Below are positions 1 through 8,648 of a DNA stretch of 64,000 nt, piece after piece. The stretch lies in NCBI RefSeq assembly GCF_002891535.1, contig NZ_PDZR01000016.1:32612-96611 (forward strand), in the 5' to 3' direction. The stretch is from Methylocella silvestris. GTDB taxonomy: Bacteria > Pseudomonadota > Alphaproteobacteria > Rhizobiales > Beijerinckiaceae. Numbering within the stretch: position 1 is the stretch's first letter; each line of letters starts with the position of its first letter. The position numbers and the translations under genes were made by a program. The notes beneath the pieces are model-generated. The model worked only from the letters and a program-made list of their open reading frames with translations. It did not search any database and had not been told where the DNA came from.

Positions 1-318
1 CGGCAATTGTGTGTGAACGGGGAAGGGAAAACCCTTGTACCGTTCCGTCTTCAACAGCGCGTGCGACCAGAAATCGGCGACGATTTTCAAATGAACGTCC
101 CAATCGGCGACGGCGGCATTGAAGACCGGCCCGAGCATAGCGTCGTTACGCGCCTGCCCATAAAAATCAGCGACGCATGCGGCGATCGCCTGTTCGACGC
201 GCATTGATTCCGCAGCCGAAAGCGGAGCCGGATCGCTCCGGCAGCCATCGTCGCCAATGCTTTTCGACAGGGCCCGCGACCCGTCGCCTGCGGCTTTGCT
301 CTCCGTCGCGCCCATCAT
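1..318 (-). CDS. Group III truncated haemoglobin, 5' part only (gene runs off the window)
   Basis: The minus strand from 318 to the window edge is open for 106 codons. After about 40 poorly conserved residues the reading becomes typical of group III truncated haemoglobins: DFYGQARNDAMLGPVFNAAV, then DWDVHLKIVADFWSHALL and KTERYKGFPFPVHTQ. These are small soluble haem proteins that bind O2 or NO. The distal part and stop codon lie outside the window, so the proximal histidine cannot be checked. Two consecutive ATG codons (318 and 315) follow a GGAAGGA ribosome-binding site, which fixes the start. The unusual Ser/Gly/Asp-rich leader has no signal-peptide character. Family assignment is recognition of the conserved B-E helix region; physiological role (NO protection, O2 handling) is inference. 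Confidence 0.8.
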   Translation of the reverse strand, partial: MMGATESKAAGDGSRALSKSIGDDGCRSDPAPLSAAESMRVEQAIAACVADFYGQARNDAMLGPVFNAAVADWDVHLKIVADFWSHALLKTERYKGFPFPVHTQLP

Positions 319-850
319 CGATTCCTTCCGCCGAACGCCCCAAGCGTTGGCTATGCTATACCCCAATTGATATGGGGACGCCAACAGTTGGGCGGCGCTT
401 CAGCTCAGATCGCGTCCGGCGCCTGACCATCGCCTGCGCTGTCTAAGCCGGGATGCGATCTCCGACATTGGCTCCGCGCTCGATCGCGCCGGTGATATCC
501 CACGTCCGGCCGACCGCCTTCGCCGGGAAGTCGACGGCTCACAGTTGCGGTCGAACCAGATCTTCCGATACGTGCGCCAGTTGCGGCCAATGAAACGCCT
601 CTCCCCGAAGATTGAGCCGCGGCCGCTATTTATTGGTTTTACTTGGATATCGCCACAACTTATTGGATGTAGCCGCGTAGTATGCACGTAAATACCATCC
701 AAAGACTCAGGGAGATTCTGCGTCTTTCGTAAGAGCGTGTTGTCAAAGACCATTTCACTGGAACTTGTGGATGTCCGCAGAGTTAAATATTTGGATATTA
801 AAGACATTGTGTTTTTAGAGTTATTTCTTACCCCTTGAAGGAAGACCGAT
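319..850. other. Intergenic region without a recognisable gene
   Basis: Between the two divergent genes lie about 530 bases. The left half is GC-rich and the right half (about 600-850) is distinctly AT-rich, as expected for the promoter of the plus-strand gene at 851. Open frames on the minus strand here (for example 400-807) have no codon-usage or family signal that I recognise. Confidence 0.4.
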
Positions 851-1750
851 ATGCCCTGGAATTACATCGAGCCGCGCTCGGTCATCATCGACGGCGGAGA
901 ATTGACCCTCGGCAGCGGGCAAATCCAGACAATCGTGGATTCGCCTCCCGACGAACAGAACTTGCTGGACCTCGATTCTCTTTCCGCGCAAGTTGCGATT
1001 CTTGCCTCGGATGGGTTTATTGTCCGCACCAATACTTCATGGGACGCAATGGCGTCCGGTGGAAGCCTCGCAAGCAAATACGAAAACTATTTGAGCGATT
1101 GCACGACAGCCCTCGTCCGCGGGTTCTCCCAGGATCGTCCGATCGGCGAGGGCGTCGCCAAGGTTCTCTCAGGGCGCCTTCCCGCTTTTTCCGACAGCTT
1201 TTCCCGCTTGTCCGGCCACAAGCAAAGAATCTTTCAGATCACCGCGATCAGCGAACATACATTGAGCCGCAGGGGCGCGGCGATTATCCACACCGACATC
1301 ACGCCGCTTCAGCGTGATCCGCTCGCCTCAATTTCGAGCCGGGAGCTATTTGAAACCCGGGCCAAACAAGTGCTCGACGAAGCGAAAGACGCCTGCCAGG
1401 AAACCGCGCTGATGCTTATCGAACTGCATGGGGTCGACGAGGTAAACCGAACGCAGGGCCGCGCGACGGGCGAGCACGTCACCCGCGTGTTGGCGAAGCG
1501 GCTCGGCGGCTGCGTTCGCGAGCACGACGTGGTCGCCAGGCTGGATGGCGGCATATTTGCCATCCTGTTTCGGGCCGGAACCGTGGCGAGCCGAATCGTG
1601 CCGGTCATAGCCCGCATCGAGGCTGCGATGCGCGAAGCGATAATTGGCGTGGGCTTTCCCATGAACGCAACCGTCGGCGCGGCGCTTTTTCCGCAGGACG
1701 GAACCGAGGCGGGCGAACTCTACTGCGTCGCCGACAAGCGTTTGCGTTAG
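851..1750 (+). CDS. PAS-like / degenerate GGDEF domain protein
   Basis: The 299-residue protein starts at an ATG behind GAAGGAAG. Residues about 40-150 resemble a PAS sensor fold (LSAQVAILASDGFIVRTN and later AAIIHTDITPLQRD). Residues about 165-299 align with a GGDEF domain (ALMLIELHGVDEVNRTQG; GEHVTRVLAKRLGGCVREHD). The signature loop, however, reads DGGIF at residues 232-236 rather than GGDEF, and the protein stops right after ADKRLR, the point where GGDEF domains normally continue with a short helix. Diguanylate cyclases need the GG(D/E)EF loop for metal and GTP handling, so this copy is probably catalytically dead and acts as a sensor or binding module. No membrane segment is visible. It is a single-gene unit facing away from the globin gene. 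Confidence 0.75.
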   Translation: MPWNYIEPRSVIIDGGELTLGSGQIQTIVDSPPDEQNLLDLDSLSAQVAILASDGFIVRTNTSWDAMASGGSLASKYENYLSDCTTALVRGFSQDRPIGEGVAKVLSGRLPAFSDSFSRLSGHKQRIFQITAISEHTLSRRGAAIIHTDITPLQRDPLASISSRELFETRAKQVLDEAKDACQETALMLIELHGVDEVNRTQGRATGEHVTRVLAKRLGGCVREHDVVARLDGGIFAILFRAGTVASRIVPVIARIEAAMREAIIGVGFPMNATVGAALFPQDGTEAGELYCVADKRLR

Positions 1751-1786
1751 CGCGACTCTCGTCATCCACGCCGGCCGCTTGGATCG

Positions 1787-2836
1787 TCAGCTCAAGTCAC
1801 GCAAGTGGCGCAGCACGATGACGCGCGAGACGACGCCGGTGACGACGGCGATTCCCCCCGCGATCACGAGGATCGCGACATAGACATTCCCGCCGAGCGA
1901 GAAGCCGCCGAACATCGCCTCGACCTGATCGCCGCCAGGCGTCGCGCGCCAGAACACGGCGAGCGTCGAGGAAATATAGAAGATCAGGATCGCCGCGCCG
2001 CCGCCGATCATCCCGCCGCGCAGCCCCAGCTGGAAGAAATGGCGCTGGAATTGGCGTGAAATATAATCATCCGCCGCGCCGACGAAATGCAGAACCTCGA
2101 TGATCTCGCGGTTGCCCGCCATGGCGCCGCGAGTGGCGAAGGCGACCGCCAAGATCATCGCAATCAGCACCAGCGCGAAAATCACCGCGGCGACGACGAC
2201 CACGGTCTTCGCCATGACGGCGAGGCGACGCATCCAGTGGTGATGATCATCGAGGCTTGAGCCGGGAACGGCTTCGCCGAGCGCGCGGGCGAGCAAGGCG
2301 ACGTCAGGCGTCGCGCCGGGCTTCAGATTGACGACAATCAGCCGCGGCACCGGCAATTCGGATAGATCAAGGTTAGAGCCAAGCCAGGGCTCGAGCAGGG
2401 CTTCTGATTCATCCCTGGAAAAGGGGCGCACGGAGGCGACGCCCGGCGTTTTACGGGCCATCTCCGCGGCCTTCTTCAGATCCGCCTCGACGTCCCTCCC
2501 GACCATTGGGCGGATCTGGATCGTCATTTCGCGGGCGACCTCGTTCTGCCAGGACGATGACGCGTCAGCGATGAGGATCGCCGCGCCCGCCGTCAGCGCG
2601 GCCAAAAAGGTCATGATGGCGATGACGGTGACGAGCGCGCGGCCGGCGATCGAGGAGGCGGGCACCAACGCCTTCTCGCGCCGCGAATTGCGCGCCTGCG
2701 CGCGCCGCGCATTGAGGCTGATTGCGGCAAGCCGCGCGCGACGCAGGAGCCCGGCCGACACGGCGCCGGCCGGCCGGCGACCGTCCGCGGGCTCACGGCC
2801 ATCGAGATCGTATCGCTCCTCGTCAAGCCGATCCAT
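1787..2836 (-). CDS. ftsX: Cell division ABC transporter permease FtsX
   Basis: FtsX is the membrane partner of FtsE and couples the divisome to peptidoglycan hydrolase activation at the septum. The 349-residue reading from ATG 2836 shows an N-terminal cytoplasmic stretch, a first transmembrane helix (RALVTVIAIMTFLAALTAGA), a large periplasmic loop, and three further hydrophobic segments (VVVVAAVIFALVLIAMILAV; GMIGGGAAILIFYISSTLAV; VYVAILVIAGGIAVVTGVVS) enclosing the characteristic NREIIEVLHFVGAADDYISR segment. This 4-TM FtsX topology is standard. It follows ftsE on the same strand with a 68-bp gap. A TTG at 2875 would add 13 residues but has a poorer start context, so the ATG is preferred. 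Confidence 0.9.
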   Translation of the reverse strand: MDRLDEERYDLDGREPADGRRPAGAVSAGLLRRARLAAISLNARRAQARNSRREKALVPASSIAGRALVTVIAIMTFLAALTAGAAILIADASSSWQNEVAREMTIQIRPMVGRDVEADLKKAAEMARKTPGVASVRPFSRDESEALLEPWLGSNLDLSELPVPRLIVVNLKPGATPDVALLARALGEAVPGSSLDDHHHWMRRLAVMAKTVVVVAAVIFALVLIAMILAVAFATRGAMAGNREIIEVLHFVGAADDYISRQFQRHFFQLGLRGGMIGGGAAILIFYISSTLAVFWRATPGGDQVEAMFGGFSLGGNVYVAILVIAGGIAVVTGVVSRVIVLRHLRDLS

Positions 2837-2904
2837 GCCAACGCCTGTTCCGGCCGGAGAGCGTCGGACGTTCAAGTCTAACCACGCGATGCTCCAAATC
2901 CCTT

Positions 2905-3564
2905 CTAGTCGAAAATATGCAGCCGGCCGTCGCCCAAGACGAGCCGGCGCGCGCCGTCGAACTGATCCATCAGCGCGAGGTCATGGGTCGCGATCACCAC
3001 CGAGGTGCCGGATTTATGCAGTTCGGTGAAAAGGCGCAGAAGCCGGCGGGCGAGGCTCGGATCGACATTGCCGGTCGGCTCGTCGGCGAGCAGCAGCTCC
3101 GGGCGCACGATCAGCGCGCGCGCGATGACGGCGCGCTGCTTCTCGCCGCCGGAGAGGACAGCCGGCGGGACGTTCATGCGGTCGCCAAGGCCAACCCAGT
3201 GCAAAAGCTCGGTCACCTCGCCGCGATAGCTCGCCTCCTCCATGCCGCGCACGCGCAGCGGCAGCGCCACGTTCTCGTAAGTCGTCAGATGATCGAGCAG
3301 GCGGAAATCCTGAAACACGACGCCGATGCGCCGGCGCAGATCGGTGACGCCGGCCTTGTCGATGGTGAGCGCATCATGGCCAAACAGGCTGATGAGGCCG
3401 CGCGTCGGGCGCAGCGAGAGCAGGATCAGGCGCAACAGCGTCGTCTTGCCGGCGCCTGAGGGGCCGGTCAGGAACTGGAAGGACTGCCGCTCGATCGTGA
3501 AGCTGATGTCCTTCAAAATTTCGGCGCCCATGCCGTAGCGCAGGCCGACATTCTCGAACCGCAC
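2905..3564 (-). CDS. ftsE: Cell division ATP-binding protein FtsE
   Basis: FtsE is the ATPase of the FtsEX complex. The 219-residue protein has a Walker A (GPSGAGKTTLLRL), Q-loop (VVFQDFRLLDHLTTYENVAL), ABC signature (LSGGEKQR), Walker B (LLLADEPTGNVDP) and switch histidine (VVIATHDLALM). I place the start at GTG 3564 because FtsE proteins begin with VRFENVGLRYG; an in-frame ATG at 3672 would add 36 basic, low-complexity residues that are not part of the family. A GAAGGG lies about 10 bases before the GTG. It is directly followed by ftsX, the normal arrangement. Confidence 0.92.
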   Translation of the reverse strand: MRFENVGLRYGMGAEILKDISFTIERQSFQFLTGPSGAGKTTLLRLILLSLRPTRGLISLFGHDALTIDKAGVTDLRRRIGVVFQDFRLLDHLTTYENVALPLRVRGMEEASYRGEVTELLHWVGLGDRMNVPPAVLSGGEKQRAVIARALIVRPELLLADEPTGNVDPSLARRLLRLFTELHKSGTSVVIATHDLALMDQFDGARRLVLGDGRLHIFD

Positions 3565-3789
3565 CAAGCGCAGAGCCCTTCGATTTAGCCGCCTCTTCCG
3601 GGCCGCCCGGCCCCTTGCGGCGCGGTCGCCTCTCGCGCCGGCCGCGAGCGGGGCAGACCGCCGTTCGCGCAAGGACCGCTGCGCGCGCGTCCCTTGGCCC
3701 AGACAGGTTACGCCGCATACACATCAACGGCTAAACATTAACGAATAATGTACCCGCATCGGAATTCCGCGCGACAGGCCTCGCCGAAC

Positions 3790-4191
3790 CTATCCCAACA
3801 GATCGATCAGCGCCGGGATCAGCGGCGCGTCGGCCGGCGGCATCGGATAGTCGCGCAGATTCTTTGCAAAAACCCATTTCAGCGCCTGGCCTTCCTTCGC
3901 GGCGACAAAACCCTCCCAGCGGCGGCAGATGAAAAGCGGCATCAGCAGATGAAAGGCCTCATAGGCGTGGCTGGCGAAGGTCAGGGGCGCGAGGCAGGGC
4001 TCCTTGACCGTTATCCCGAGTTCCTCGAAAAGCTCGCGGATCAGCGCCTGCTCCGGCCGCTCGCCCGCGTCAAGTTTGCCGCCAGGAAACTCCCACAGCC
4101 CTGCCAGTTCCTTCCCCTGCGGGCGCTGCGCGATCAGCACGCGGCCGTCAGCGTCGATCAGGGCGCAGGCGACGACGAGCAAAAGCCTCAC
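3790..4191 (-). CDS. mutT: Nudix hydrolase, MutT-like 8-oxo-dGTP diphosphatase
   Basis: The 133-residue protein contains a complete Nudix box in two pieces: [18 protein letters not shown] followed by FEELGI, matching GX5EX7REUXEEXGU. The substrate region WEFPGG just before it is typical of MutT enzymes, which clear oxidised nucleotides from the dNTP pool. Its start codon overlaps the stop codon of argJ (ATGA, 4188-4191), so it is the last gene of an argJ-mutT unit, an arrangement frequent in Rhizobiales. Substrate is inferred from similarity of the short single-domain protein to MutT; other Nudix substrates are possible. Confidence 0.88.
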   Translation of the reverse strand: MRLLLVVACALIDADGRVLIAQRPQGKELAGLWEFPGGKLDAGERPEQALIRELFEELGITVKEPCLAPLTFASHAYEAFHLLMPLFICRRWEGFVAAKEGQALKWVFAKNLRDYPMPPADAPLIPALIDLLG

Positions 4192-5426
4192 GAACGATAG
4201 TCGCCGTTGATCTCGACATATTCCTTGGTGAGATCACAGGTCCAGACCGTCGCCTGACCAGAGCCGATGCCGATCTCGACATAGATCTTGATCTCTTTCT
4301 CTTTCATGAGTTTGGAGACCTCGGCCTCGTCATAGGACGGGTCGCGGCGGCCGCGATGGGCGACCCTAATCTCGCCGAACCAGATCGCCAGCAGGTCGCG
4401 TTCGGCTTTCTCGCCGGCCTTTCCGACGGCGGCGACGATACGGCCCCAATTGGCGTCCTCGCCGGCGATCGCCGTCTTTACCAGCGGCGAATTGGCGATC
4501 GACAAAGCGATGCGCTTGGCGGCGGCAGCCGACGCCGCGCCGGTCACTGTGATCTCGACGAAATGGCGGGCGCCTTCGCCGTCCTTCACGACCTGATGGG
4601 CGAGATCGAGCAGAACCTTGTCGAGCGCCGCCTTGAAGGAGGCAAGACGCCGGTCGGACGCCAGCTCGATGCGCGGCGCGCCTTTTTTTGCCGCGGCTCC
4701 GGTGGCGAACAGCATCAAAGTGTCGGAGGTCGAAGTGTCGCTGTCGACCGTAATGGCGTTGAACGAGCTCTCGACGCCCTTCGACAGCATGGTCTGCAGC
4801 GCGCCGGCCGCGATCGGCGCGTCGGTGAAGATGAAGCTCAGCATCGTCGCCATGTCGGGCGCGATCATGCCCGCCCCCTTGGCCATGCCGCAGATCGTCA
4901 CCTCGACGCCGCCGAGATCGGCCGTCGCGGTCGAAACCTTCGGATAGGTGTCGGTGGTCATGATCGCTTTTGCCGCCTCGAACATGAGGTCGGGCTTTGC
5001 CTTGGCGGCGAGTTTCTCCAGCACGGGGTCGAATTTCGAAGCATCGAGCGGCTCGCCGATGACGCCCGTCGAGGCCAGAAAGATTTCTGATTTTGGCGCG
5101 CCGAGCGCCTTCGCGGCGATCGTCGCGGTCAGCTTCACGGCGTCGGCTCCGGCCTTGCCGGTGAAGGCGTTGGCGTTGCCCGAATTGACGATGAGCGCGC
5201 GCGCCTTGCCGCCCGGCAGGCGGGCTCTGCACCAGTCGACCGGCGCCGAGGGGCATTTCGACTTGGTGAAGACCCCGGCGACCTCGGTCCCCTTGTCCAT
5301 CAGGGCGAGCATGACGTCGGTGCGGCCCTTGTAGCGAATGCCGGCGGCGCCCGCCGCGAAGCGGACGCCTTCGATCACGGGCAGGTCCGGATAGGTTTGC
5401 GGCGCGAGCGGCGAAAGGGCTGCCAT
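4188..5426 (-). CDS. argJ: Bifunctional glutamate N-acetyltransferase / ornithine acetyltransferase ArgJ
   Basis: ArgJ transfers acetyl from N-acetylornithine to glutamate (and can use acetyl-CoA), closing the cyclic arginine pathway. The 412-residue reading starts [20 protein letters not shown]. It contains the self-cleavage segment [14 protein letters not shown], in which ArgJ precursors are cut between Ala and Thr to give alpha and beta subunits, the Thr becoming the nucleophile. Further family blocks are [40 protein letters not shown] and [13 protein letters not shown] longer in-frame start at 5477 adds basic residues with no similarity, so ATG 5426, behind AAGGA, is preferred. The gene overlaps mutT by four bases. 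Confidence 0.95.
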   Translation of the reverse strand: MAALSPLAPQTYPDLPVIEGVRFAAGAAGIRYKGRTDVMLALMDKGTEVAGVFTKSKCPSAPVDWCRARLPGGKARALIVNSGNANAFTGKAGADAVKLTATIAAKALGAPKSEIFLASTGVIGEPLDASKFDPVLEKLAAKAKPDLMFEAAKAIMTTDTYPKVSTATADLGGVEVTICGMAKGAGMIAPDMATMLSFIFTDAPIAAGALQTMLSKGVESSFNAITVDSDTSTSDTLMLFATGAAAKKGAPRIELASDRRLASFKAALDKVLLDLAHQVVKDGEGARHFVEITVTGAASAAAAKRIALSIANSPLVKTAIAGEDANWGRIVAAVGKAGEKAERDLLAIWFGEIRVAHRGRRDPSYDEAEVSKLMKEKEIKIYVEIGIGSGQATVWTCDLTKEYVEINGDYRS

Positions 5427-5521
5427 CTGATGCGGTTTCCTTGAACGAGCGGAATCGCGCCCGGTTTGCAGACGCAAAGCCGCACAGTCAAGCGAAAGCC
5501 TGTTCAGAGCCTCAGGCGGGG

Positions 5522-5547
5522 GCGGTCCCGTCCGACGACGGGACCGC
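5522..5547 (-). terminator. Strong GC-rich hairpin after the exported hydrolase gene
   Basis: An 11-bp perfect inverted repeat (GCGGTCCCGTC / GACGGGACCGC) with a 4-base loop lies ten bases beyond the stop codon of the minus-strand hydrolase. No U-run follows, so it is a candidate terminator or mRNA 3'-end stabiliser. Confidence 0.5.
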
Positions 5548-5556
5548 GTCTAAGGA

Positions 5557-6963
5557 TCAGTGATGACCGTGGCCGTGATCGTCATCATCATCGTCGTCAT
5601 TCTCGCAATGGTTGCGGAGGATAGGATTTTTAATGTTCTTGTCCGCCCAGGCCATGATGAAATCGAACAGCTCAAGATTGGTGAAGCCAATCATATTCAT
5701 ATGGGTCTGGCCGTTGAACTTCGGGCTGATGAGCTCCGTGTCCAGCACCAGCGCCGGGCCGACCGAGCGGGTCTTGCTCGCATTGATGATGTCGCGGGCC
5801 TGGCGGTTGCCGAGCCGGGTCGCCAGCGGACGATAGTCGCCATTGACGAGCAGGAAAGGAATCTTGTCGAAGTCCTTGCCGACGAGGCCCGCCTGTGTGA
5901 GGCCGTCAGGACTGAAGCCTGCGCCCTCCGGAATGACCATGCCTTTCAACATGGCGAGACACGCGCCTTTGGGGCCGCATTTCCCCCAGGCGTCATCTTC
6001 TTTCAGATAGCGAATCGTATGCAGAAGCGGGTTGGCCGCCTGTGAATGGCCGGAGAGAACGGCTCCGCCCAGACCTTCGATCAGATCGGCCAAAGCGCGC
6101 GGACCGAATGTATTGAGGCCCGAGACGGTGGTCGGCGTGCAGGACGCGCATTGCGAGGTCGGCAGCGTCACTTCCGCGTTGGGAACCAGCTGCTTGTAAT
6201 ATTCAAGACCAAGATAAGTGTTGTTCGCCGGGTTCGGGGCCGGCCCGATCGCTCCGACGCGCGACACCACCTTCAGGTCGACCGAGTTCGGACGCGGAGG
6301 GATGGGAAAGGCTGGCGGATATTTGCCATGAGCTTCCGACGGATTGGAGAAATCCTCTGGCGGGTCAGGATCGCCCGGATCGCCATGCCGGATCAATTTG
6401 CCCGTCACGATATCCGAGCCGGCCGGAAGAAGGTGACCGAACCAGGAGGTCCAGGCGCCATTATCGGTGATGCGGCCCCAATTGGTCGGAATTAGCGACA
6501 GATTATTTGTGCCGAGTCCTTCCTGGATGACGCTCTGGTCAAAGCCGGAGCGCCCGCGTCCGGGCTGGTCGACGATGAACATGGAGAGGTTGTATTTGCG
6601 CAGGGCGTAGGGCAGCCAGCCTTCGCGCCCGTCCGGCGTCGCCTCGAGGCAGGCCCCGGTATGCGATGATCCATGCATGATGATGAGCGGCCATTGGCGG
6701 CGCTTGTCGGGGATCTGGAACTGCACATACATCTGGCCGATGGTGATCTGTTGCGGCGCGCCGGCCGTCGAAGACGACGCATAGTTCGTGACCTTGGGCA
6801 CGCCGCCGACAAAGAAGCTGCCCTGATCACAGATATTCAGCTTGCCCTTCACATAGGGGTTTTTCAGCGGATTTTGCCAGGCCGCCGCGCCCGTCGCCGA
6901 GGCGGCCAGCACCGCCGCCGACAGAACAAGGCTTGATGTCGCGATCAGACGATGATGTCGCAT
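5557..6963 (-). CDS. Exported alpha/beta hydrolase with Asp/His-rich C-terminal tail
   Basis: The 468-residue protein starts at ATG 6963 directly behind a near-perfect AGGAGGG site; a longer frame to 7089 lacks a good start. Residues 1-28 form a signal peptide ending in ATGAAAW, so the enzyme is exported. An HGSSH oxyanion-region motif is at residues 98-101, the nucleophile elbow GHSQA puts Ser at 307, and GQTHMNM offers the catalytic His at 421. Cysteines (around 272, 275, 329, 335) may form disulfides. The last residues are a run of seven Asp followed by HGHGHH, a likely metal-binding tail. Substrate is unknown; the fold suggests an esterase or lipase. It sits between argJ and ppiC on the same strand, but the large upstream gap indicates its own promoter. 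Confidence 0.75.
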   Translation of the reverse strand: MRHHRLIATSSLVLSAAVLAASATGAAAWQNPLKNPYVKGKLNICDQGSFFVGGVPKVTNYASSSTAGAPQQITIGQMYVQFQIPDKRRQWPLIIMHGSSHTGACLEATPDGREGWLPYALRKYNLSMFIVDQPGRGRSGFDQSVIQEGLGTNNLSLIPTNWGRITDNGAWTSWFGHLLPAGSDIVTGKLIRHGDPGDPDPPEDFSNPSEAHGKYPPAFPIPPRPNSVDLKVVSRVGAIGPAPNPANNTYLGLEYYKQLVPNAEVTLPTSQCASCTPTTVSGLNTFGPRALADLIEGLGGAVLSGHSQAANPLLHTIRYLKEDDAWGKCGPKGACLAMLKGMVIPEGAGFSPDGLTQAGLVGKDFDKIPFLLVNGDYRPLATRLGNRQARDIINASKTRSVGPALVLDTELISPKFNGQTHMNMIGFTNLELFDFIMAWADKNIKNPILRNHCENDDDDDDDHGHGHH

Positions 6964-7393
6964 ATGTCCCTCCTGTTGATTTTTCTTTGGCGACGTCCCG
7001 GCGCGCGTTTCCGGCGCGAAGGAGCGAAGAGTCGCGTCCTCGCGCGCGGACGCCGCAAAGGGTCCGTCGTTCAGATCCACGCAAGGCAAGTGTAAATCTC
7101 GGCGTGCGAATAACGCATCCGTCGATCAACAGTTACTGCTGCGCCAGTGTTAGTTATCGTGAAGGTTTTACTTGGATAGCGCCTAGGGGCGCAGCGTTCC
7201 GAGCCTGCTAAGCTTGGACATGGCGTCTCCTCAATGTTCGCAGCCCGGTATTCCGGGCATTTTTATTGTCAGATGAGGGCGCTGAAGTGTCAGTCACGCC
7301 AAAGTGATTGTCAACTGAAAGTTGCCTTGAATTTTCAATCCAAAGCTTGGCGCGGCGTGCGCCGCGCGGGGGCGCTCGCGCTGGCGTTGAAGA
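6964..7393. other. Upstream region of the exported hydrolase, no gene seen
   Basis: About 430 bases lie between the hydrolase start and the small reading frame at 7394-7558. Part of it (roughly 7100-7330) is AT-richer than the surroundings and probably carries the hydrolase promoter. I could not identify a convincing -35/-10 pair or a coding frame. Confidence 0.35.
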
Positions 7394-7558
7394 TCAGCCA
7401 GAAATTTTCGCGCCGAGCGGGGTCATCTGCCAATACACGACGGCGAACACGAAAAGCAGCAGTGGCGATCGCCGCGGTGGACGCACCGCCTCGGCGCAGC
7501 GCGTCGAGACCCCCTTCGAGGCGGAAATGTGCGGGTCGTGACGAGGCCGTTCAGCCAC
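7394..7558 (-). CDS. Possible small single-span membrane protein (54 aa)
   Basis: A GTG-initiated frame of 54 codons has coherent composition: a polar, basic N-terminal half (VAERPRHDPHISASKG and AVRPPRR), then a hydrophobic stretch LLLFVFAVVYWQ and a short tail MTPLGAKISG. This looks like an N-in single-pass membrane protein. A TAA lies five bases upstream of the GTG, so this is the only possible start in frame, and no strong ribosome-binding site precedes it. It lies downstream of ppiC on the same strand. I do not recognise the family. Evidence is the sensible amino-acid pattern alone, so confidence is modest. Confidence 0.4.
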   Translation of the reverse strand: MAERPRHDPHISASKGVSTRCAEAVRPPRRSPLLLFVFAVVYWQMTPLGAKISG

Positions 7559-7645
7559 ACTGGATTATCGCGGCGCACGATCGCGGACGCATCATTCTCT
7601 CGCAAATATGCCGAGACGCCGTCCGCGCGCTTGGTCTTTTATTCG

Positions 7646-7680
7646 CCTTGCCGGCACGAACACGCGTCGCGCCGGCAAGG
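7646..7680 (-). terminator. Inverted repeat downstream of ppiC
   Basis: A perfect 10-bp stem (CCTTGCCGGC / GCCGGCAAGG) with a 15-base loop lies 18 bases after the ppiC stop codon. There is no clear U-run on the minus strand, so it is a candidate terminator only. Confidence 0.4.
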
Positions 7681-7697
7681 TTTATTGGCTGAAAACC

Positions 7698-8648
7698 TTA
7701 TTTCTTCTTTTCTTCGGCAGGGGCCGGGGCGGGAGCCGCCGCATCGGCGGGGGCGTCGCCCTTGGCGTCCGGATCGGCCGCGGGCTCGGCGCGCTCGATC
7801 TTGGCGTCCTTGCGAAGGCCGGCGACGAGTTCGCCCTGCGCCTTCTGCACGACATAGCGGCTGACCTGCTCCTTGACCTCGTCCAGCGCCGGGAAGGGCT
7901 TCTCGCGCTTGCCTTCAACCAGAATGATATGCCAACCGAACGGGCTCTTGACCGGCTCGGACAATTGGCCCGGCTCAAGCTTGAACGCGGCCTCGGCGAA
8001 TTCCGGCACCATCTTGTCCTTGGTGAACCAGCCGAGATCGCCGCCGTCGGCGCTGGTGTCCTTCGAGACTTCCTTGGCGACCTTGGCGAAATCCTCGCCT
8101 GCCTTGAGGCGCTTTAGCGCCGCCTGCGCGTCTGCGTCGGTCGCGACGAGGATGTGACGGGCATGAACCTCGGTCTCGGGCTTTTGCGCCTTCAGGGCGT
8201 CGTCATAGGTCTTCTTGATCGCCTCGTCGGTCAGCGCCGCCTTGGCGACCTGGCCGAGCAGCGTCTCCATCAGCAGCTTTTCGTGATAATAGGCGAGTTT
8301 CTTGGCAAACTCCGGCGTGGCGTCGAGCTTGTCAGCCTTCGCCTTCTGCGACACCAGCGCGCCGTCGATCAGAAAATCGACAACATAGGTATCGCGCGCC
8401 TTGCCCTGGAGTTGCTGCGGCAGGCTGCCGGCCAGATCGTCCTTGGCGATCGCAAGATCATTTTCGGTAATGTCCTGCCCGTTGACGGTGGCGAGAACCT
8501 TTGGCTTCGCGCTGCTCGCCGCGGCGGGAGCGGCAGCCTTGGCGGCTTCGGGCTTGGCGGTCTCGGCGGAAACAAGCGCGGGCGTCGCAAGAGCCAGCGC
8601 GCATGCAAGGCCCGCTGCTGTGGCGCGCAAATGTGTTTTGGCAAACAT
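7698..8648 (-). CDS. Periplasmic peptidyl-prolyl cis-trans isomerase, PpiC/SurA type
   Basis: The 316-residue protein starts at ATG 8648, eight bases after GGGAG, with a signal peptide (LRATAAGLACALALATPALV). Residues about 50-140 form a SurA-N-like helical chaperone region beginning VLATVNGQDITENDLAIAKD. A parvulin rotamase domain follows at about 150-250 (VHARHILVATDADAQAALKR; DTSADGGDLGWF; EPVKSPFGWHIILVEGKREK). The C-terminus is a low-complexity Ala/Pro/Asp/Lys tail. Parvulins of this type isomerise prolyl bonds during outer-membrane or periplasmic protein folding. It lies divergent from secA, an arrangement common in Rhizobiales, consistent with a secretion-linked role. A longer open frame to 9008 is not coding-like upstream of the signal peptide. 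Confidence 0.88.
   Translation of the reverse strand: MFAKTHLRATAAGLACALALATPALVSAETAKPEAAKAAAPAAASSAKPKVLATVNGQDITENDLAIAKDDLAGSLPQQLQGKARDTYVVDFLIDGALVSQKAKADKLDATPEFAKKLAYYHEKLLMETLLGQVAKAALTDEAIKKTYDDALKAQKPETEVHARHILVATDADAQAALKRLKAGEDFAKVAKEVSKDTSADGGDLGWFTKDKMVPEFAEAAFKLEPGQLSEPVKSPFGWHIILVEGKREKPFPALDEVKEQVSRYVVQKAQGELVAGLRKDAKIERAEPAADPDAKGDAPADAAAPAPAPAEEKKK

Noticed and set aside
400..807. Minus-strand open frame of 135 codons near the window start
   Set aside because: Its composition changes abruptly from AT-rich to Arg/Ser-rich, no family is recognisable, and it spans the probable promoter of the gene at 851.
634..7180. GGTTTTACTTGGATA followed by CGCC after one base occurs near 635 and near 7164
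   Set aside because: A 15-base match at this scale is expected by chance in 64 kb, and neither copy lies at a meaningful boundary.
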